Positions 8,618 to 18,807 of a stretch of 64,000 nt of DNA are shown here, piece after piece. This stretch comes from Nocardioides sp. YR527 (lineage in GTDB: Bacteria > Actinomycetota > Actinomycetes > Propionibacteriales > Nocardioidaceae): assembly GCF_900101045.1 (NCBI RefSeq), contig NZ_FNFN01000007.1:186001-250000 (forward strand), in the 5' to 3' direction. Position numbers and translations under genes: made by a program. A model generated the notes under the pieces. It was not told the origin of the DNA. It did no database searches and was given only the letters and a program-made list of their open reading frames with translations. Position 1 is the stretch's first letter; every line of letters begins with the position of its first letter.

Positions 8618-9132
8618 AGGTCGTCGGCCTCGATCGGCCGCAGGGTGGCGTCGACGCCGAGCTCCAAGGTGACCCGCTTGATCGACGCCTCGAGCACTGC
8701 GACGTCAGCGTCCGCCGGCAGCTCGAGCTCGGCGACGACGACATAGAGATCCCCGGAGAGGCGGGTGGTGAGGTCGGTGATGTTGCCGCCGACGGCGGCG
8801 ATCTCGGCGGTCACGGTGGAGACGATGCCCGGGCGGTCACCGCCGTGGACGGAGAGTACGAAGAGCTGGCCGGCGCCGGCCGGTGCCTGCTCCTCGGGGA
8901 GCTCGTAGACCGTGACCGTCAGGGTGCCGTCGGCCGCGATCGGCCCGAGATCGGCCTGGATGGCCTCAGTGGTCGCCTCGCCCGCGCAGAGCAGCGTCAT
9001 CGCGAAGTGACCGCGGAGCCGGGTCATCGTCGAGTCCTCGAGGTTGAGTCCGAGTCCGGCCAGACGGGCGGTGGTGTCGGCGATGATCCCCGGGCGGTCG
9101 TGTCCCAGGACGGTGATGGCGTGGATGGTCAC
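8614..9132 (-). CDS. Tandem ACT-domain protein (GcvR-like)
   Basis: 172 residues containing two ACT domains: MTIHAITVLGHDRPGIIADTT at the N-terminus and LFVLSVHGGDRPGIVSTVT from about residue 90. This is the layout of GcvR-type amino-acid-sensing regulators, which bind small molecules such as glycine and act on partner proteins; no DNA-binding domain is visible. It is the first gene of a two-gene unit with def. The specific ligand is not evident. Confidence 0.8.
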   Translation of the reverse strand: MTIHAITVLGHDRPGIIADTTARLAGLGLNLEDSTMTRLRGHFAMTLLCAGEATTEAIQADLGPIAADGTLTVTVYELPEEQAPAGAGQLFVLSVHGGDRPGIVSTVTAEIAAVGGNITDLTTRLSGDLYVVVAELELPADADVAVLEASIKRVTLELGVDATLRPIEADDL

Positions 9133-9141
9133 CGATCCATT

Positions 9142-9178
9142 GTCACCCGCGGCCCGCCGATGGCGGACCGCGGGTGAC
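9142..9178. terminator. Hairpin, possible terminator
   Basis: 17-bp stem with one mismatch (9142-9158 with 9162-9178) and a 3-base loop, between the 9220-9879 gene and the ACT-domain gene. No T-tract follows on the minus strand, so termination would be Rho-independent only in the U-less manner proposed for some actinobacteria. Confidence 0.5.
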
Positions 9179-9219
9179 TCAGATGGCCCCGCTATGACAG
9201 ATCAGCGTCTTGCCGCAGC

Positions 9220-9879
9220 TCAGCCGCGGAACCACTTGTCCTTCTCCTCCTCGGAGGAGTCGACCGGCTCGGGAGCGAACTCGGGCGTGCCCTCCGAGGT
9301 GGGCTTGACCGCGGTGTCGCCACCGCCCAGGTCGTCGTAGGACGCCTGGTCGGGGTCGGCCGGCGGGGGCGGCGGGACCTCGGCGGCGTACGGGTCGGCC
9401 GGGGCGATCGGGTCGGTGAGCGGGTCACCGGTGACCCCGGCCTGCGGGGCGGACGGCGCCGGCGGAGCCGGCGGGTAGCCGCCGTACTCGCTGCTCGAGG
9501 ACGAGCCCGTGGTCGATCCCGGAGCGGCGGGCTCTGATGCGGCCTCCGGGGTGGACTCCGAGGTGGAGCCGTTGAGGTGCAGCTTCTCGGAGGCGACCCC
9601 GGCCGCGGCCGAGACCTTCTCCTTGGCCTGCTCCGCGTAGGGACCGGCCTTCTCCTTCACCGTGGCGGCGTAGGGACCGGCCTTGGCCTTGGCGGCCTCG
9701 GCATAGGGAGCAGCCTTCTCCTTGATGGGCGCCGCCTTCTCCGAGGCGGTCGCGAGGGCCGACTGGACGCGCGGGTCATGGGTGACCTTGTTCGCGCCGG
9801 CCTTCAGCTGCTCAGACTTGTTCTTGACCAGCACGCCGACACCAGCGGCAGCGATGGCAAGCAGGATGAGCTTTTTCAC
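9220..9879 (-). CDS. Membrane-anchored Ala/Lys/Pro-rich repeat protein
   Basis: I choose GTG at 9879 (VKKLILLAIAAAG...) because GGAAGG lies seven bases upstream. The result is 219 residues. Residues 3-18 form a hydrophobic anchor. A helical region follows with imperfect 11-residue repeats around KEKAAPYAEAAKAK / KEKAGPYAEQAKEK, then a Ser/Pro/Gly-rich disordered half ending in an acidic stretch (EPVDSSEEEKDKW). It recalls YtxH-like stress or envelope proteins, but I cannot assign a family. It is monocistronic. Confidence 0.7.
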   Translation of the reverse strand: MKKLILLAIAAAGVGVLVKNKSEQLKAGANKVTHDPRVQSALATASEKAAPIKEKAAPYAEAAKAKAGPYAATVKEKAGPYAEQAKEKVSAAAGVASEKLHLNGSTSESTPEAASEPAAPGSTTGSSSSSEYGGYPPAPPAPSAPQAGVTGDPLTDPIAPADPYAAEVPPPPPADPDQASYDDLGGGDTAVKPTSEGTPEFAPEPVDSSEEEKDKWFRG

Positions 9880-9978
9880 TTCTTGACCTTCCGAGAGACA
9901 GCATTTGGTTCGGTTTGATGGGATACGCCGGTGAACCAAACCTAGGCGTCAAACACAAGATCAAGTCCCCCGACATGC

Positions 9979-10902
9979 CTAGTCTCTAACGGACCAGGCG
10001 ATTCCGTCGAGGATGTCGGACTCGGAGACCAGCAGAGACTCGACGTGCGAGCGCCTCAGGATCCGGCTGAGGATCACTCCACCGGCGGCGATCACGTCGG
10101 CGCGGCCGGGATGCATCCAGGGCAGCGCCAGCCGCTCGTCGACGGTCATCGCCAGCAGGCGGTCGACGAGCCGGTAGACGTCGGCGGGCGCGACCTCGGC
10201 GTGGTCGGTGGCGGTGCGGTCGTACGCAGCCAGCTCGAGCAGTCCCATGGCCAGCTGGATCATGGTGCCGCCGACGGCGACCACGGTGTTGGCGGTGGCC
10301 GGGTCGACGGGGCAGTCGTCGAGGTGCGCGTCGATGTCGCGTACGCAGGCCTCGATCTCCTCCCGCGTGGGCGGGTCGGAGCGCAGGTGGCGCTCGTGGA
10401 GGCGCACCGAACCGATGTCCATGCTGTCTGCCTCGCCGACGATCGGCGTCGGTCCGTCGCCGAGGATCAGCTCGGTCGACCCGCCGCCGATGTCGATGAC
10501 CAGCACCGGCGGCTCGTGGGTGCCGCGCAGGTTGCGGACCGCGCCGCCGAAGGAGAGGGCCGCCTCTTCCGCCCCGGTCACGACCTCCGGGGTGACCCCG
10601 AGCCGAGCGCGTACGCCGTCGATGAAGGTCGCCGCGTTGGCAGCGTCCCGGGTGGCCGAGGTGGCCACGAAGCGCACCTTCTCGACACCGTGCTCGCGGA
10701 TCAGCGCGGCGTACTCGTCGATGGCCGCGAAGGCGCGCTGCAGGGCCTCCTCCGCGAACAGGCCGGTGCGGTCGACACCCTGGCCGAGGCGGACCATGCG
10801 GGCATCGCGTACGTCCTCGTTCAGGCCCTCGGGAGTGACCGTCGCGATCAGGAGCTTGATGGTGTTGGTGCCACAGTCGATGGCAGCAACCCGCCGGGTC
10901 AC
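9979..10902 (-). CDS. Ppx/GppA-family exopolyphosphatase
   Basis: Predicted to release phosphate from polyphosphate or pppGpp. GTG at 10902 overlaps the DUF501 stop (GTGA) and gives 307 residues. The ASKHA-type motifs are AAIDCGTNTIKLLI at the N-terminus, TSATRDAANA, and the phosphate loop VIDIGGGSTELILGD. This short two-domain form lacks the C-terminal HD-like part of E. coli Ppx. It is the last gene of the FtsB-like/DUF501/Ppx operon, an order also found in mycobacteria (the Ppx2 locus). Confidence 0.88.
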   Translation of the reverse strand: MTRRVAAIDCGTNTIKLLIATVTPEGLNEDVRDARMVRLGQGVDRTGLFAEEALQRAFAAIDEYAALIREHGVEKVRFVATSATRDAANAATFIDGVRARLGVTPEVVTGAEEAALSFGGAVRNLRGTHEPPVLVIDIGGGSTELILGDGPTPIVGEADSMDIGSVRLHERHLRSDPPTREEIEACVRDIDAHLDDCPVDPATANTVVAVGGTMIQLAMGLLELAAYDRTATDHAEVAPADVYRLVDRLLAMTVDERLALPWMHPGRADVIAAGGVILSRILRRSHVESLLVSESDILDGIAWSVRD

Positions 10903-11408
10903 TGTTCCTCGTCCTCGAGCTCGAGGTCCACGCAGGGGCCGGACTTCCACCACTCACCGAGGCGCTCGAGCACCTCGTCACCGAGCGGGTTGACGCCGGG
11001 GCCCTGGGCGAGCGCCTGGCCGGCGAGGACGTGCAGGCACTTGACCCGATTCGGCATCCCACCTGCGGAGATGCCGTGGATCTCGGGCGGGTCGCCGAGC
11101 TCGTAGCGCGCTTCGAGATAGGCCTCGTGGGCCTTGGCGTAGGCGGCGGCGAGCTCCTCGTCGGTGGCCAGCCGCGCCTCCATGTCCTTCATCACGTGGG
11201 TGCCCTCGAGGGTGCCGATCTTCGAGGCGGCACGCGGGCAGGTGAGATAGAAGGTCGTCGGGAACGGGGTGCCGTTGGGCAGCCGCGGCTCGGTGGTCAC
11301 CACATCGGGCAGCGAGCACGGGCAGCGGTGCCCGACCTCGTGGATCCCCCGTGGCTCGCGTCCCAGCTGTGCCGTGATCGCGGCCACGTCCTTGGGATCG
11401 ATCGCCAT
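10899..11408 (-). CDS. DUF501-family protein
   Basis: 169 residues from the ATG at 11408. Conserved actinobacterial protein of unknown function with cysteine-containing motifs HRCPCSLPDVV, YLTCPRAAS and RVKCLHVL, suggestive of a metal or redox site (inference). It lies between the FtsB-like gene (4-base gap) and Ppx (GTGA overlap). Constant linkage to cell-division and phosphate genes is its main functional hint. Confidence 0.85.
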   Translation of the reverse strand: MAIDPKDVAAITAQLGREPRGIHEVGHRCPCSLPDVVTTEPRLPNGTPFPTTFYLTCPRAASKIGTLEGTHVMKDMEARLATDEELAAAYAKAHEAYLEARYELGDPPEIHGISAGGMPNRVKCLHVLAGQALAQGPGVNPLGDEVLERLGEWWKSGPCVDLELEDEEQ

Positions 11409-11412
11409 GTCT

Positions 11413-12027
11413 CTAGTCTTTCTTCTTCTGCTTGGGCGGGTCGATCTCCGACTCCGGCCCGTTCCCTGTCTGCTCCGGCGGGTCACCGGCCAGCAGCACG
11501 GAACCCCACGCATCGTCCCACCATGCCTTCGGCTGCTCCGCACTGCCCACCTTGCCGGGGTCGGTGAGCTCCGGCTCGGTCTGGATGCGCTCGCCGTTCT
11601 CGTCGAGGGCGACGTACGCCGTCTCCCCCGGCATCACGAACCCGAACCGCTCCCGGGCCTGCTGCTGGACGTAGGCGGGGTCATCCCAGCGACGGGTCTG
11701 CTCCTCGAGCTGCTTGATGTGTTCCTTGCGCTCGGCGATCTCGGTCTGGAGGGCGTTGATGTCGTGGCGCTGCTGCAGATAGGCGCGCAGCGAGGAGGCG
11801 TAGGAGATCACCATCACGGCGGCCACGACCATGATCATCATCGCCCGGCCGGTCAGCTTGGGCCGGCGCAGCCGCTTGCGCAGCGCCTCGATGCCGTTTC
11901 CGACCGGCGGGCGGGCAGGGATCGGGGCACGTGGGCGCCGCCCCGGACCCTGCTGGGCCCGTGGACCGCGTACGCGCTTGCTCTGACCGGGTCCCTGCGT
12001 TGACACGTCGCTCATCCTCCCATCCAC
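11413..12027 (-). CDS. FtsB/DivIC-type septum formation initiator
   Basis: Bitopic division protein expected to work with FtsQ and FtsL at the divisome. A 55-residue Pro/Arg-rich cytoplasmic N-terminus is followed by one transmembrane helix (AMMIMVVAAVMVISYASSL) and a coiled coil (YLQQRHDINALQTEIAERKEHIKQL). The DPAYVQQQARERFGFVMPGE motif is typical of the family. GTG at 12027 is well supported by GGAGG six bases upstream; ATG at 12015 has no spacing for its GGGAGG. The Asp/Lys-rich C-terminal tail is likely disordered. Confidence 0.88.
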   Translation of the reverse strand: MDGRMSDVSTQGPGQSKRVRGPRAQQGPGRRPRAPIPARPPVGNGIEALRKRLRRPKLTGRAMMIMVVAAVMVISYASSLRAYLQQRHDINALQTEIAERKEHIKQLEEQTRRWDDPAYVQQQARERFGFVMPGETAYVALDENGERIQTEPELTDPGKVGSAEQPKAWWDDAWGSVLLAGDPPEQTGNGPESEIDPPKQKKKD

Positions 12028-12060
12028 GACCTACCTCCTGGCGGCAGACGCGCGCGGTGG

Positions 12061-12190
12061 CGCTGGTCGAGCCGCCGGAGCCGCTAGGCGGAGGCGTGTC
12101 GAGACCAACACGGTCCTATCGAGCGCCGAAGGGACGGTGTTGGTCTCGACACGGGTTCGCTCGTTCCTCACGAACCCGGCTCGACCAGCG
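12061..12190. repeat. Palindromic repeat family A, copy 1
   Basis: Begins CGCTGGTCGAGCC and ends GGCTCGACCAGCG. The nested inner arms GTGTCGAGACCAACACGG and its complement pair, and each outer arm has its own small hairpin. It sits between the FtsB-like gene and eno, ending 2 bases from the eno stop codon, so it could act as a transcript end or mRNA-stability element. Other copies are at 30403, 36149, 50679 (half) and 56070. Confidence 0.85.
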
Positions 12191-12191
12191 G

Positions 12192-13592
<1,401 letters not shown>

Positions 13593-13604
13593 TCACCCGG
13601 GAGT

Positions 13605-13636
13605 CGGCCGGCCGCAACGTACGTGATGCCTCGGCG
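13605..13636. repeat. Palindromic repeat family B, half copy
   Basis: Contains CGTACGTGATGCCTCGGC, matching the right arm of the complete copy at 6868-6939; no left arm is seen. It lies in the 220-base gap between eno and the divergent phytase-like gene. Confidence 0.55.
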
Positions 13637-13692
13637 CGGAATGCCACCGAGATCGTTCGTCCCGGTAATGATTTTCCGAGAGGAACCCCGAC

Positions 13693-16068
13693 ATGCAACT
13701 CCTGCACAACAGATTCACGCTGGCCGGCATCGGCGTCCTGGCCATCGGGGGCCTGGGCGTCTCGATGGTGACCGTCCTCGGCGGCACCGCCGCCGCCGGC
13801 CCTGACCGGCACGGCGAGTTCAGCCGGCTCGCGACCTACCCGGTCTTCCAGAACGTACCTGCCGGGGTGGACCCGGCCGACCCCACCGTCGCCGAGATCT
13901 CTTCCGTCTCCGAGGACGGGAGGACGCTGGCCTACACCGACGCGCTCGGCGGCCGGATCGGCTTCCTGGACATCACCAAGCCCTCGGCCCCGAAGGGGCT
14001 CGGCAGCCACGACGTCTCCGGCGGCAAGGGCGGGTCGCCGACGTCGGTCTCGATCGTGGGCGACTACGCGCTCGTCGTCGTCGACGAGTCGACCTACCCG
14101 GGTCTCGAGGACACCGAGTGGGAGGACGAGGAGCCGGCCGTCGGCAGCCGCGACGGGCGGATCGACGTCATCTCGCTGGCCGCCCCGCACGACGAGGTCG
14201 CCTCCTACGACCTGGGCGGCCAGCCCGACTCGATCGCGGTGAGCCCCGACGGGACGTACGCCGCGATCGCGATGGAGAACCAGCGCAACGAGGCCGTCAC
14301 ACCTGCCGGTGGCGAGGAGGGCGACCTGCCCCAGGCGCCGGCCGGATCGGTCACGATCGTCGGCCTCGACGGCGGGCCGGCCGAGTGGTCGATCACCGAC
14401 GTGGCGCTGCCCGCCTCGTTGCTCGACGGGTTGGACACGCCGGAGGACGCGGAGCCGGAGTACGTCGACATCAACGCCGACAACCAGCTCGCGCTCACGC
14501 TGCAGGAGAACAACGGCGTCGCGATCATCGACCTTCCCTCCGCGACCGTCGAGACGGTGTGGAGCGCCGGGAACGCGGTCGTCTCCGGGGTGGACACGAG
14601 CAAGAACGGGCTCTTCGACCCGGTCGACACCATCGACGTGCCCCGCGAGCCCGACGCGATCCAATGGGTCGGCCGCGGTCTCGTGGCGACCGCCAACGAG
14701 GGCGACTGGAAGGGCGGCAGCCGCGGCTGGACCGTCTTCCGCGCCGCGACCGGCGAGGTCGTCTGGGACGCCGGGTCCTCCTTCGAGGACCTCGCCACGA
14801 AGTACGGCCTGCACAACAACGACCGCGCCGCCAAGAAGGGCGCGGAGCCCGAGGGGCTCGCCTTCGAGACCTTCGGCGGCGTCCCGTACGCCTTCGTGGG
14901 CTCCGAGCGCAGCAACTTCGTGGCCGTCTACGACATGCGTACGCCCTCGTCCCCGAAGTTCAAGCAGGTGCTGCCGGCGACGAACGGGCCGGAGGGGCTG
15001 CTGCCGATCCCCTCGCGCAACCTGCTGGCGATCTCCTCGGAGGAGGACTCGGCCGAGGACCTGGTCCGGGCGTCGGTCTCGCTCTACGGGTTCGGGCGGA
15101 AGGCCTCCTCGTTCCCGACCGTCGAGTCGGCCTCGACGAAGGGCAAGCCGATCGGCTGGGGTGCGCTGGGTGCGCTCTCGAAGGTTCCCGGAGAGCCCGG
15201 CAAGCTCTACGCCGCCAGCGACGCCGCATACGCCACCGGCCGGATCTACACCCTGTCGATCGCTTCGGGCTCCGCTTCAGCAGGTGACGTCCGCCGCTCC
15301 CCGGCCGTGATCCGCGACGTGCTCGAGGTCACCGACTCCTCCGGGGCGGTTGCCGACGGGTTGGACATCGAGGGCCTGGCTGCTCGCCGCGGCGGTGGCT
15401 TCTGGGTGGCGAACGAAGGCGCCACCGGCGCCGGGAACGCGCTGCTCCGCCTCGACCGCGACGGCCGGATCGCCGAGACGGTGCCGCTGCCCACGAAGAT
15501 CGCCGAGAAGGTCGGCAAGTGGGGCCTCGAGGGTGTCACGGTGAGCGGTGAGCGCCGCTCGGAGAAGGTGTACGTCGCGCTCCAGCGCCCGCTGTGGGCC
15601 GACTCGACCGCGAAGAAGCCCGGTGTGGACGGCGCCTCGACCGCTCGGATCGGTCGCTACACCCCGGCGACGGGCGAGTGGGAGTGGTTCGGCTACGGCC
15701 TGGAGACGTCTGCCGTGAAGGGCGACTGGCTCGGGCTCTCCGAGATCACCGCCGTCGACGAGGACACCATCGCCGTCATCGAGCGCGACAAGCAGAACGG
15801 CACCACTGCGGCGATCAAGCGGGTCTACACGGTCGACGTCCCCCGTCACGGCACCACCGGGCTGGTTCCGGTGACCCCGCTGCGCAAGCGCCTGGCGTAC
15901 GACCTGCTGCCTGCGCTGCGGGCCACCAACGGATGGACCCAGGAGAAGCTCGAGGGCTTCACCATCGGCGCCGACGGGCACGCCTACGCGGTCACCGACA
16001 ACGACGGCCTCGCGGACGCCACCGGGGAGACGGTCTTCCTCGACCTCGGCCGGGCCTTCAAGCGCTGA
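13693..16068 (+). CDS. Secreted beta-propeller / esterase-like phytase-domain protein
   Basis: 791 residues with a signal peptide (hydrophobic about 10-32, ending GGTAAAG). The first two thirds read as a beta-propeller (GRTLAYTDALGGRIGFLDI, DSIAVSPDGTYAAIAMENQ, PEGLAFETFGGVPYAFVGSERS). The C-terminal third matches the esterase-like phytase domain (VADGLDIEGLAARRGGGFWVANE, GLEGVTV, KLEGFTIGADGHAYAVTDNDG). It probably hydrolyses phosphate or other esters outside the cell. GAGAGGA precedes the ATG, and a strong terminator follows. Confidence 0.8.
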   Translation: MQLLHNRFTLAGIGVLAIGGLGVSMVTVLGGTAAAGPDRHGEFSRLATYPVFQNVPAGVDPADPTVAEISSVSEDGRTLAYTDALGGRIGFLDITKPSAPKGLGSHDVSGGKGGSPTSVSIVGDYALVVVDESTYPGLEDTEWEDEEPAVGSRDGRIDVISLAAPHDEVASYDLGGQPDSIAVSPDGTYAAIAMENQRNEAVTPAGGEEGDLPQAPAGSVTIVGLDGGPAEWSITDVALPASLLDGLDTPEDAEPEYVDINADNQLALTLQENNGVAIIDLPSATVETVWSAGNAVVSGVDTSKNGLFDPVDTIDVPREPDAIQWVGRGLVATANEGDWKGGSRGWTVFRAATGEVVWDAGSSFEDLATKYGLHNNDRAAKKGAEPEGLAFETFGGVPYAFVGSERSNFVAVYDMRTPSSPKFKQVLPATNGPEGLLPIPSRNLLAISSEEDSAEDLVRASVSLYGFGRKASSFPTVESASTKGKPIGWGALGALSKVPGEPGKLYAASDAAYATGRIYTLSIASGSASAGDVRRSPAVIRDVLEVTDSSGAVADGLDIEGLAARRGGGFWVANEGATGAGNALLRLDRDGRIAETVPLPTKIAEKVGKWGLEGVTVSGERRSEKVYVALQRPLWADSTAKKPGVDGASTARIGRYTPATGEWEWFGYGLETSAVKGDWLGLSEITAVDEDTIAVIERDKQNGTTAAIKRVYTVDVPRHGTTGLVPVTPLRKRLAYDLLPALRATNGWTQEKLEGFTIGADGHAYAVTDNDGLADATGETVFLDLGRAFKR

Positions 16069-16082
16069 GGTTCACCGTCAAA

Positions 16083-16123
16083 CCGGCCCGCCACCGTCTC
16101 GGTGGCGGGCCGGGCTGATTTTC
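16083..16123. terminator. Intrinsic terminator
   Basis: 13-bp perfect GC stem (16083-16095 with 16101-16113), 5-base loop, then GATTTTC. It serves the phytase-like gene and may also serve the convergent HxlR gene. Confidence 0.8.
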
Positions 16124-16131
16124 AGAACCGG

Positions 16132-16485
16132 TCAGTCCTCGGCGCAGCGGTCGACCGGAAGGTGCGTGCCCGCCCACTCGGTGAGCGCACCGAGGGTCGG
16201 CGCGAGCGCGGCACCGGATCCGGTGAGCGCGTAGCGGACGGCCACCGGCGGGCCGGGGTCGACCTCGCGGGCGAGCAGGCCCAGACCGGCCAGCTCGCTG
16301 AGCCGCTCGGAGAGCATCGAGTCACTGATGCCCGACACCGCCCGCTTGAGCTCCGCGAAGCCGAGCGGACCCTGGGTCAGGCTGCCGAGGATCACGCCGT
16401 TCCAGCGCTTGCCGAGGAAGTCGAAGGCCCGCACGAGCGCGGCATTGCACACCTGCGGATCGTGGGCGGGCTTCGTCGCAGGCAT
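16132..16485 (-). CDS. HxlR-family winged-helix regulator
   Basis: 117 residues from ATG 16485. The family pattern is clear: an N-terminal cysteine before the helix (QVCNAALVRAFDFLGKRWNGVILGSL), recognition region FAELKRAVSGISDSMLSERLSELAGLGLLAREVDPGPPVAVRYALT. HxlR proteins respond to aldehydes, quinones or redox stress through such cysteines. It is divergent from the nitroreductase gene, 93 bases away, and is its likely regulator. Confidence 0.85.
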   Translation of the reverse strand: MPATKPAHDPQVCNAALVRAFDFLGKRWNGVILGSLTQGPLGFAELKRAVSGISDSMLSERLSELAGLGLLAREVDPGPPVAVRYALTGSGAALAPTLGALTEWAGTHLPVDRCAED

Positions 16486-16523
16486 ACATCCCAGCGTACA
16501 GGAGTTGCCTGAATCCTGAGGAA

Positions 16524-16559
16524 CTACTATTTTCGAAGTAACCGGAATATTCCTAGTAG
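16524..16559. promoter_or_regulatory. Candidate HxlR operator
   Basis: AT-rich stretch in the divergent gap holding nested symmetry: outer arms CTACTA (16524-16529) and TAGTAG (16554-16559) and an inner perfect palindrome GGAATATTCC (16544-16553). Position between the two divergent starts suits shared control. Confidence 0.45.
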
Positions 16560-16578
16560 CCACGGAGTTCAGAGCGAC

Positions 16579-17202
16579 ATGACCGAGACCACTGCCCTTG
16601 AGACCACCACCCTCGAGAAGCTGGACGACCGCGGCCGCCAGATCGTCTTCACCGGTGCCCGGACGTCCAACACCTTCGCCGAGACGCCTGTCACCGACGA
16701 GGAGCTCGCCGACGTCTGGGAGCTCACCCGCTGGACCCCGACGATGGCCAACACCCAGCCGCTGCGGGTCGTTTTCGTGCGCACGGGCGAGGGCAAGGAG
16801 CGCCTCCTCCCGCACATCGCCGAGGGCAACGTCGAGAAGACCAAGGCCGCCCCGGCGACCGCGATCGTCGCCTACGACAACAACTGGCACGAGGAGATCC
16901 CCAACGTCTTCCCGATCCGCCCGGAGATGAAGGACTACTTCGAGAGCGACGAGACCGCCCGCCACGGCGCCGGCGGCTGGTCCGCGGGCCTGCAGGCCGG
17001 TGCCTTCATCCTCGCCGTCCGCGCGGCCGGCCTGGCCGCCGGCCCGATCGCGGGCTACGACACCGCGGGCGTCGACAAGGAGTTCTTCCCCGACGGTGAC
17101 TGGACCGCCAAGATGATCGTCAACATCGGCCACCCGGGCGAGAACCCGTGGTTCGACCGGCTCCCCCGAGTCGAGACCGAGGCCGCCGTCAAGTGGGCCT
17201 GA
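16579..17202 (+). CDS. Nitroreductase-family protein (RutE/malonic-semialdehyde-reductase-like)
   Basis: Predicted FMN-dependent NAD(P)H oxidoreductase of 207 residues. The sequence WELTRWTPTMANTQPLRVVFVRT is the FMN-binding start of the RutE-like subfamily. GGWSAGLQAGAFILAVRAAGLAAGPIAGYD and the C-terminal NIGHPGENPWFDRLPR also fit. Substrates may be aldehydes, quinones or nitro compounds. It is divergent from an HxlR regulator, a common arrangement for inducible detoxification, and is followed by a terminator. Confidence 0.82.
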   Translation: MTETTALETTTLEKLDDRGRQIVFTGARTSNTFAETPVTDEELADVWELTRWTPTMANTQPLRVVFVRTGEGKERLLPHIAEGNVEKTKAAPATAIVAYDNNWHEEIPNVFPIRPEMKDYFESDETARHGAGGWSAGLQAGAFILAVRAAGLAAGPIAGYDTAGVDKEFFPDGDWTAKMIVNIGHPGENPWFDRLPRVETEAAVKWA

Positions 17203-17221
17203 CCCGCTGAGACACGCGTAC

Positions 17222-17264
17222 GAAGCGCTCGCCTGCCGACAAGACGGGCGAGCGCTTCTGCCTT
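17222..17264 (+). terminator. Intrinsic terminator after the nitroreductase gene
   Basis: 12-bp perfect stem (17222-17233 with 17247-17258) followed by a pyrimidine-rich CTGCCTTCC. Confidence 0.7.
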
Positions 17265-17311
17265 CCGTGATCACGTGGCGGCCATCACGGGCGAAATGAT
17301 TCAGAGAATAC

Positions 17312-17329
17312 AGTTAGCCAAGCTAAACT
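17312..17329. promoter_or_regulatory. Dyad TTAGC-CAA-GCTAA before the MFS gene
   Basis: Perfect 5-bp arms (17314-17326), extended by AGT/ACT with one extra base. It is AT-rich and ends 8 bases before the ATG. It resembles metalloregulator (DtxR/MntR-type) boxes in base content, but spacing does not match the classic iron box, so the regulator is open. Confidence 0.4.
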
Positions 17330-17337
17330 TTGCCTCG

Positions 17338-18807
17338 ATGCCCCCGACCCACGCCAGCCCCCGCCTCACCTTCGCGATCGTCGCCATCGGCGTCTGCTCC
17401 TACTCCCTGCTGCAGTCGGTCTCCGTGCCGACGATGCCGCTGATCCAGACCGAGCTGGAGACCGACCAGGCGACCGCGTCATGGATCCTGACCGCGTTCC
17501 TGCTCTCGGCCTCGGTCGCGACCCCGATCATCGGCAGGATGGGCGACTCCTTCGGCAAACGCCGGATGTACGTGTGGAGCCTGGCCGCCCTCACCGCCGG
17601 CGCCCTCCTCGCCGCCGCGGCCCCCAGCATCGAGGTCATGATCGGCGCCCGGGTCCTGCAGGGGCTGGGCGGCGGCACCTTGCCGCTGGCCTTCGCGATC
17701 CTGCGCGACGAGCTGCCCAAGGAGCGCGTCGCCGGTGCGATCGCGGTGACCTCGTCGCTGCTCTCGATGGGCTTCGCGGCCGGGATCGTGCTGGCGGGCC
17801 CGGTCGCCGCGACGCTCGGCTTCCGGGCCCTGTTCGTGCTGCCCGCGCTGGTCGCAGCCGGCGCCGCGATCGCCGCGCTGCGGATGGTGCCCGAGTCCCC
17901 GGTGCTCACCGGCGAGCCGATCCCCCTGCTCCCGGCCGCACTCCTCGCCGGCTGGCTGGTCGCGCTCCTCCTCGGCGTCAGCCGGGCACCGTCGTGGGGC
18001 TGGACCTCACCCGCCACCATCGGCCTGCTCGGTGCCGCCGTCGTGCTCCTGGCCACCTGGATCCGGGTCGAGTGGACCGCACGGCAGCCGCTGGTCGACC
18101 TGCGTCTGATGGGCCGCCGCGGCGTATGGACCGCCAATCTGGTCGCTCTGCTGATCGGCATCGCGATGTACGCCTCCTTCGGCTTCATCCCGCAGCTCAC
18201 CCAGACCCCGACGTCAGCCGGCTACGGATTCGGCGCATCGGTCACCGTCGCCGGCTACCTGATGCTCCCCACGGCCATCACCTCGTTCCTGTGCGGTCTG
18301 GTCAGTGCCCGGCTCGCCGAGCTCATCGGGATGCGCCGCATCCTGGTCATCGGCGGACTGCTCACCGCGGTCTCCCTGGCCATGGTCGCCTTCGTCCACG
18401 ACGAGCCGTGGCAGATGTGCGTCGCCGCGGGGCTCTCCGGCTTCGGCACCGGCCTGGTCTTCGCCAACCTCGCCAACGCCGTCGTGGCCGCGGTGCCGCC
18501 GGAGCACACCGGCGTGGCCACCGGGATGAACGCCAACATCCGCACCGTCGGCGGCACCATCGGAACCGCGGTCATGACCTCCCTGGTCACCGCCCACACC
18601 CTGCCGTCGGGCTACCCCACCGAGCACGGGTACGTCACCGGCTTCGGCTTCCTCACCGTCGTCGCTCTGGGTGCGGCCCTCGCGGCCATGCTCATCCCCT
18701 CGGCTCCGCGAAAGGTCACCCCCGCCGGCCGAGAAGTCACGTACGCGAGCCGAGGCGTCGCTCCCGTCGGCCGAGACGGCACCGAGATGCCGTGTCGGCC
18801 GACGTAA
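17338..18807 (+). CDS. MFS transporter, DHA2-like drug exporter
   Basis: Multi-pass proton-driven exporter of about 489 residues from ATG 17338. The first helix pair is followed by TELETDQATASWILTAFLLSASVATPIIGRMGDSFGKRR (motif A) and RVLQGLGGGTLPLAFAILRDELPKERVAGAIA (motif C region). Hydrophobicity suggests 14 helices. Substrate unknown. The last 30 or so residues (from about RKVTPAGREVTYASRG) and the stop codon are encoded by a family B palindromic repeat and are polar, so the original C-terminus was probably shorter. Confidence 0.85.
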   Translation: MPPTHASPRLTFAIVAIGVCSYSLLQSVSVPTMPLIQTELETDQATASWILTAFLLSASVATPIIGRMGDSFGKRRMYVWSLAALTAGALLAAAAPSIEVMIGARVLQGLGGGTLPLAFAILRDELPKERVAGAIAVTSSLLSMGFAAGIVLAGPVAATLGFRALFVLPALVAAGAAIAALRMVPESPVLTGEPIPLLPAALLAGWLVALLLGVSRAPSWGWTSPATIGLLGAAVVLLATWIRVEWTARQPLVDLRLMGRRGVWTANLVALLIGIAMYASFGFIPQLTQTPTSAGYGFGASVTVAGYLMLPTAITSFLCGLVSARLAELIGMRRILVIGGLLTAVSLAMVAFVHDEPWQMCVAAGLSGFGTGLVFANLANAVVAAVPPEHTGVATGMNANIRTVGGTIGTAVMTSLVTAHTLPSGYPTEHGYVTGFGFLTVVALGAALAAMLIPSAPRKVTPAGREVTYASRGVAPVGRDGTEMPCRPT

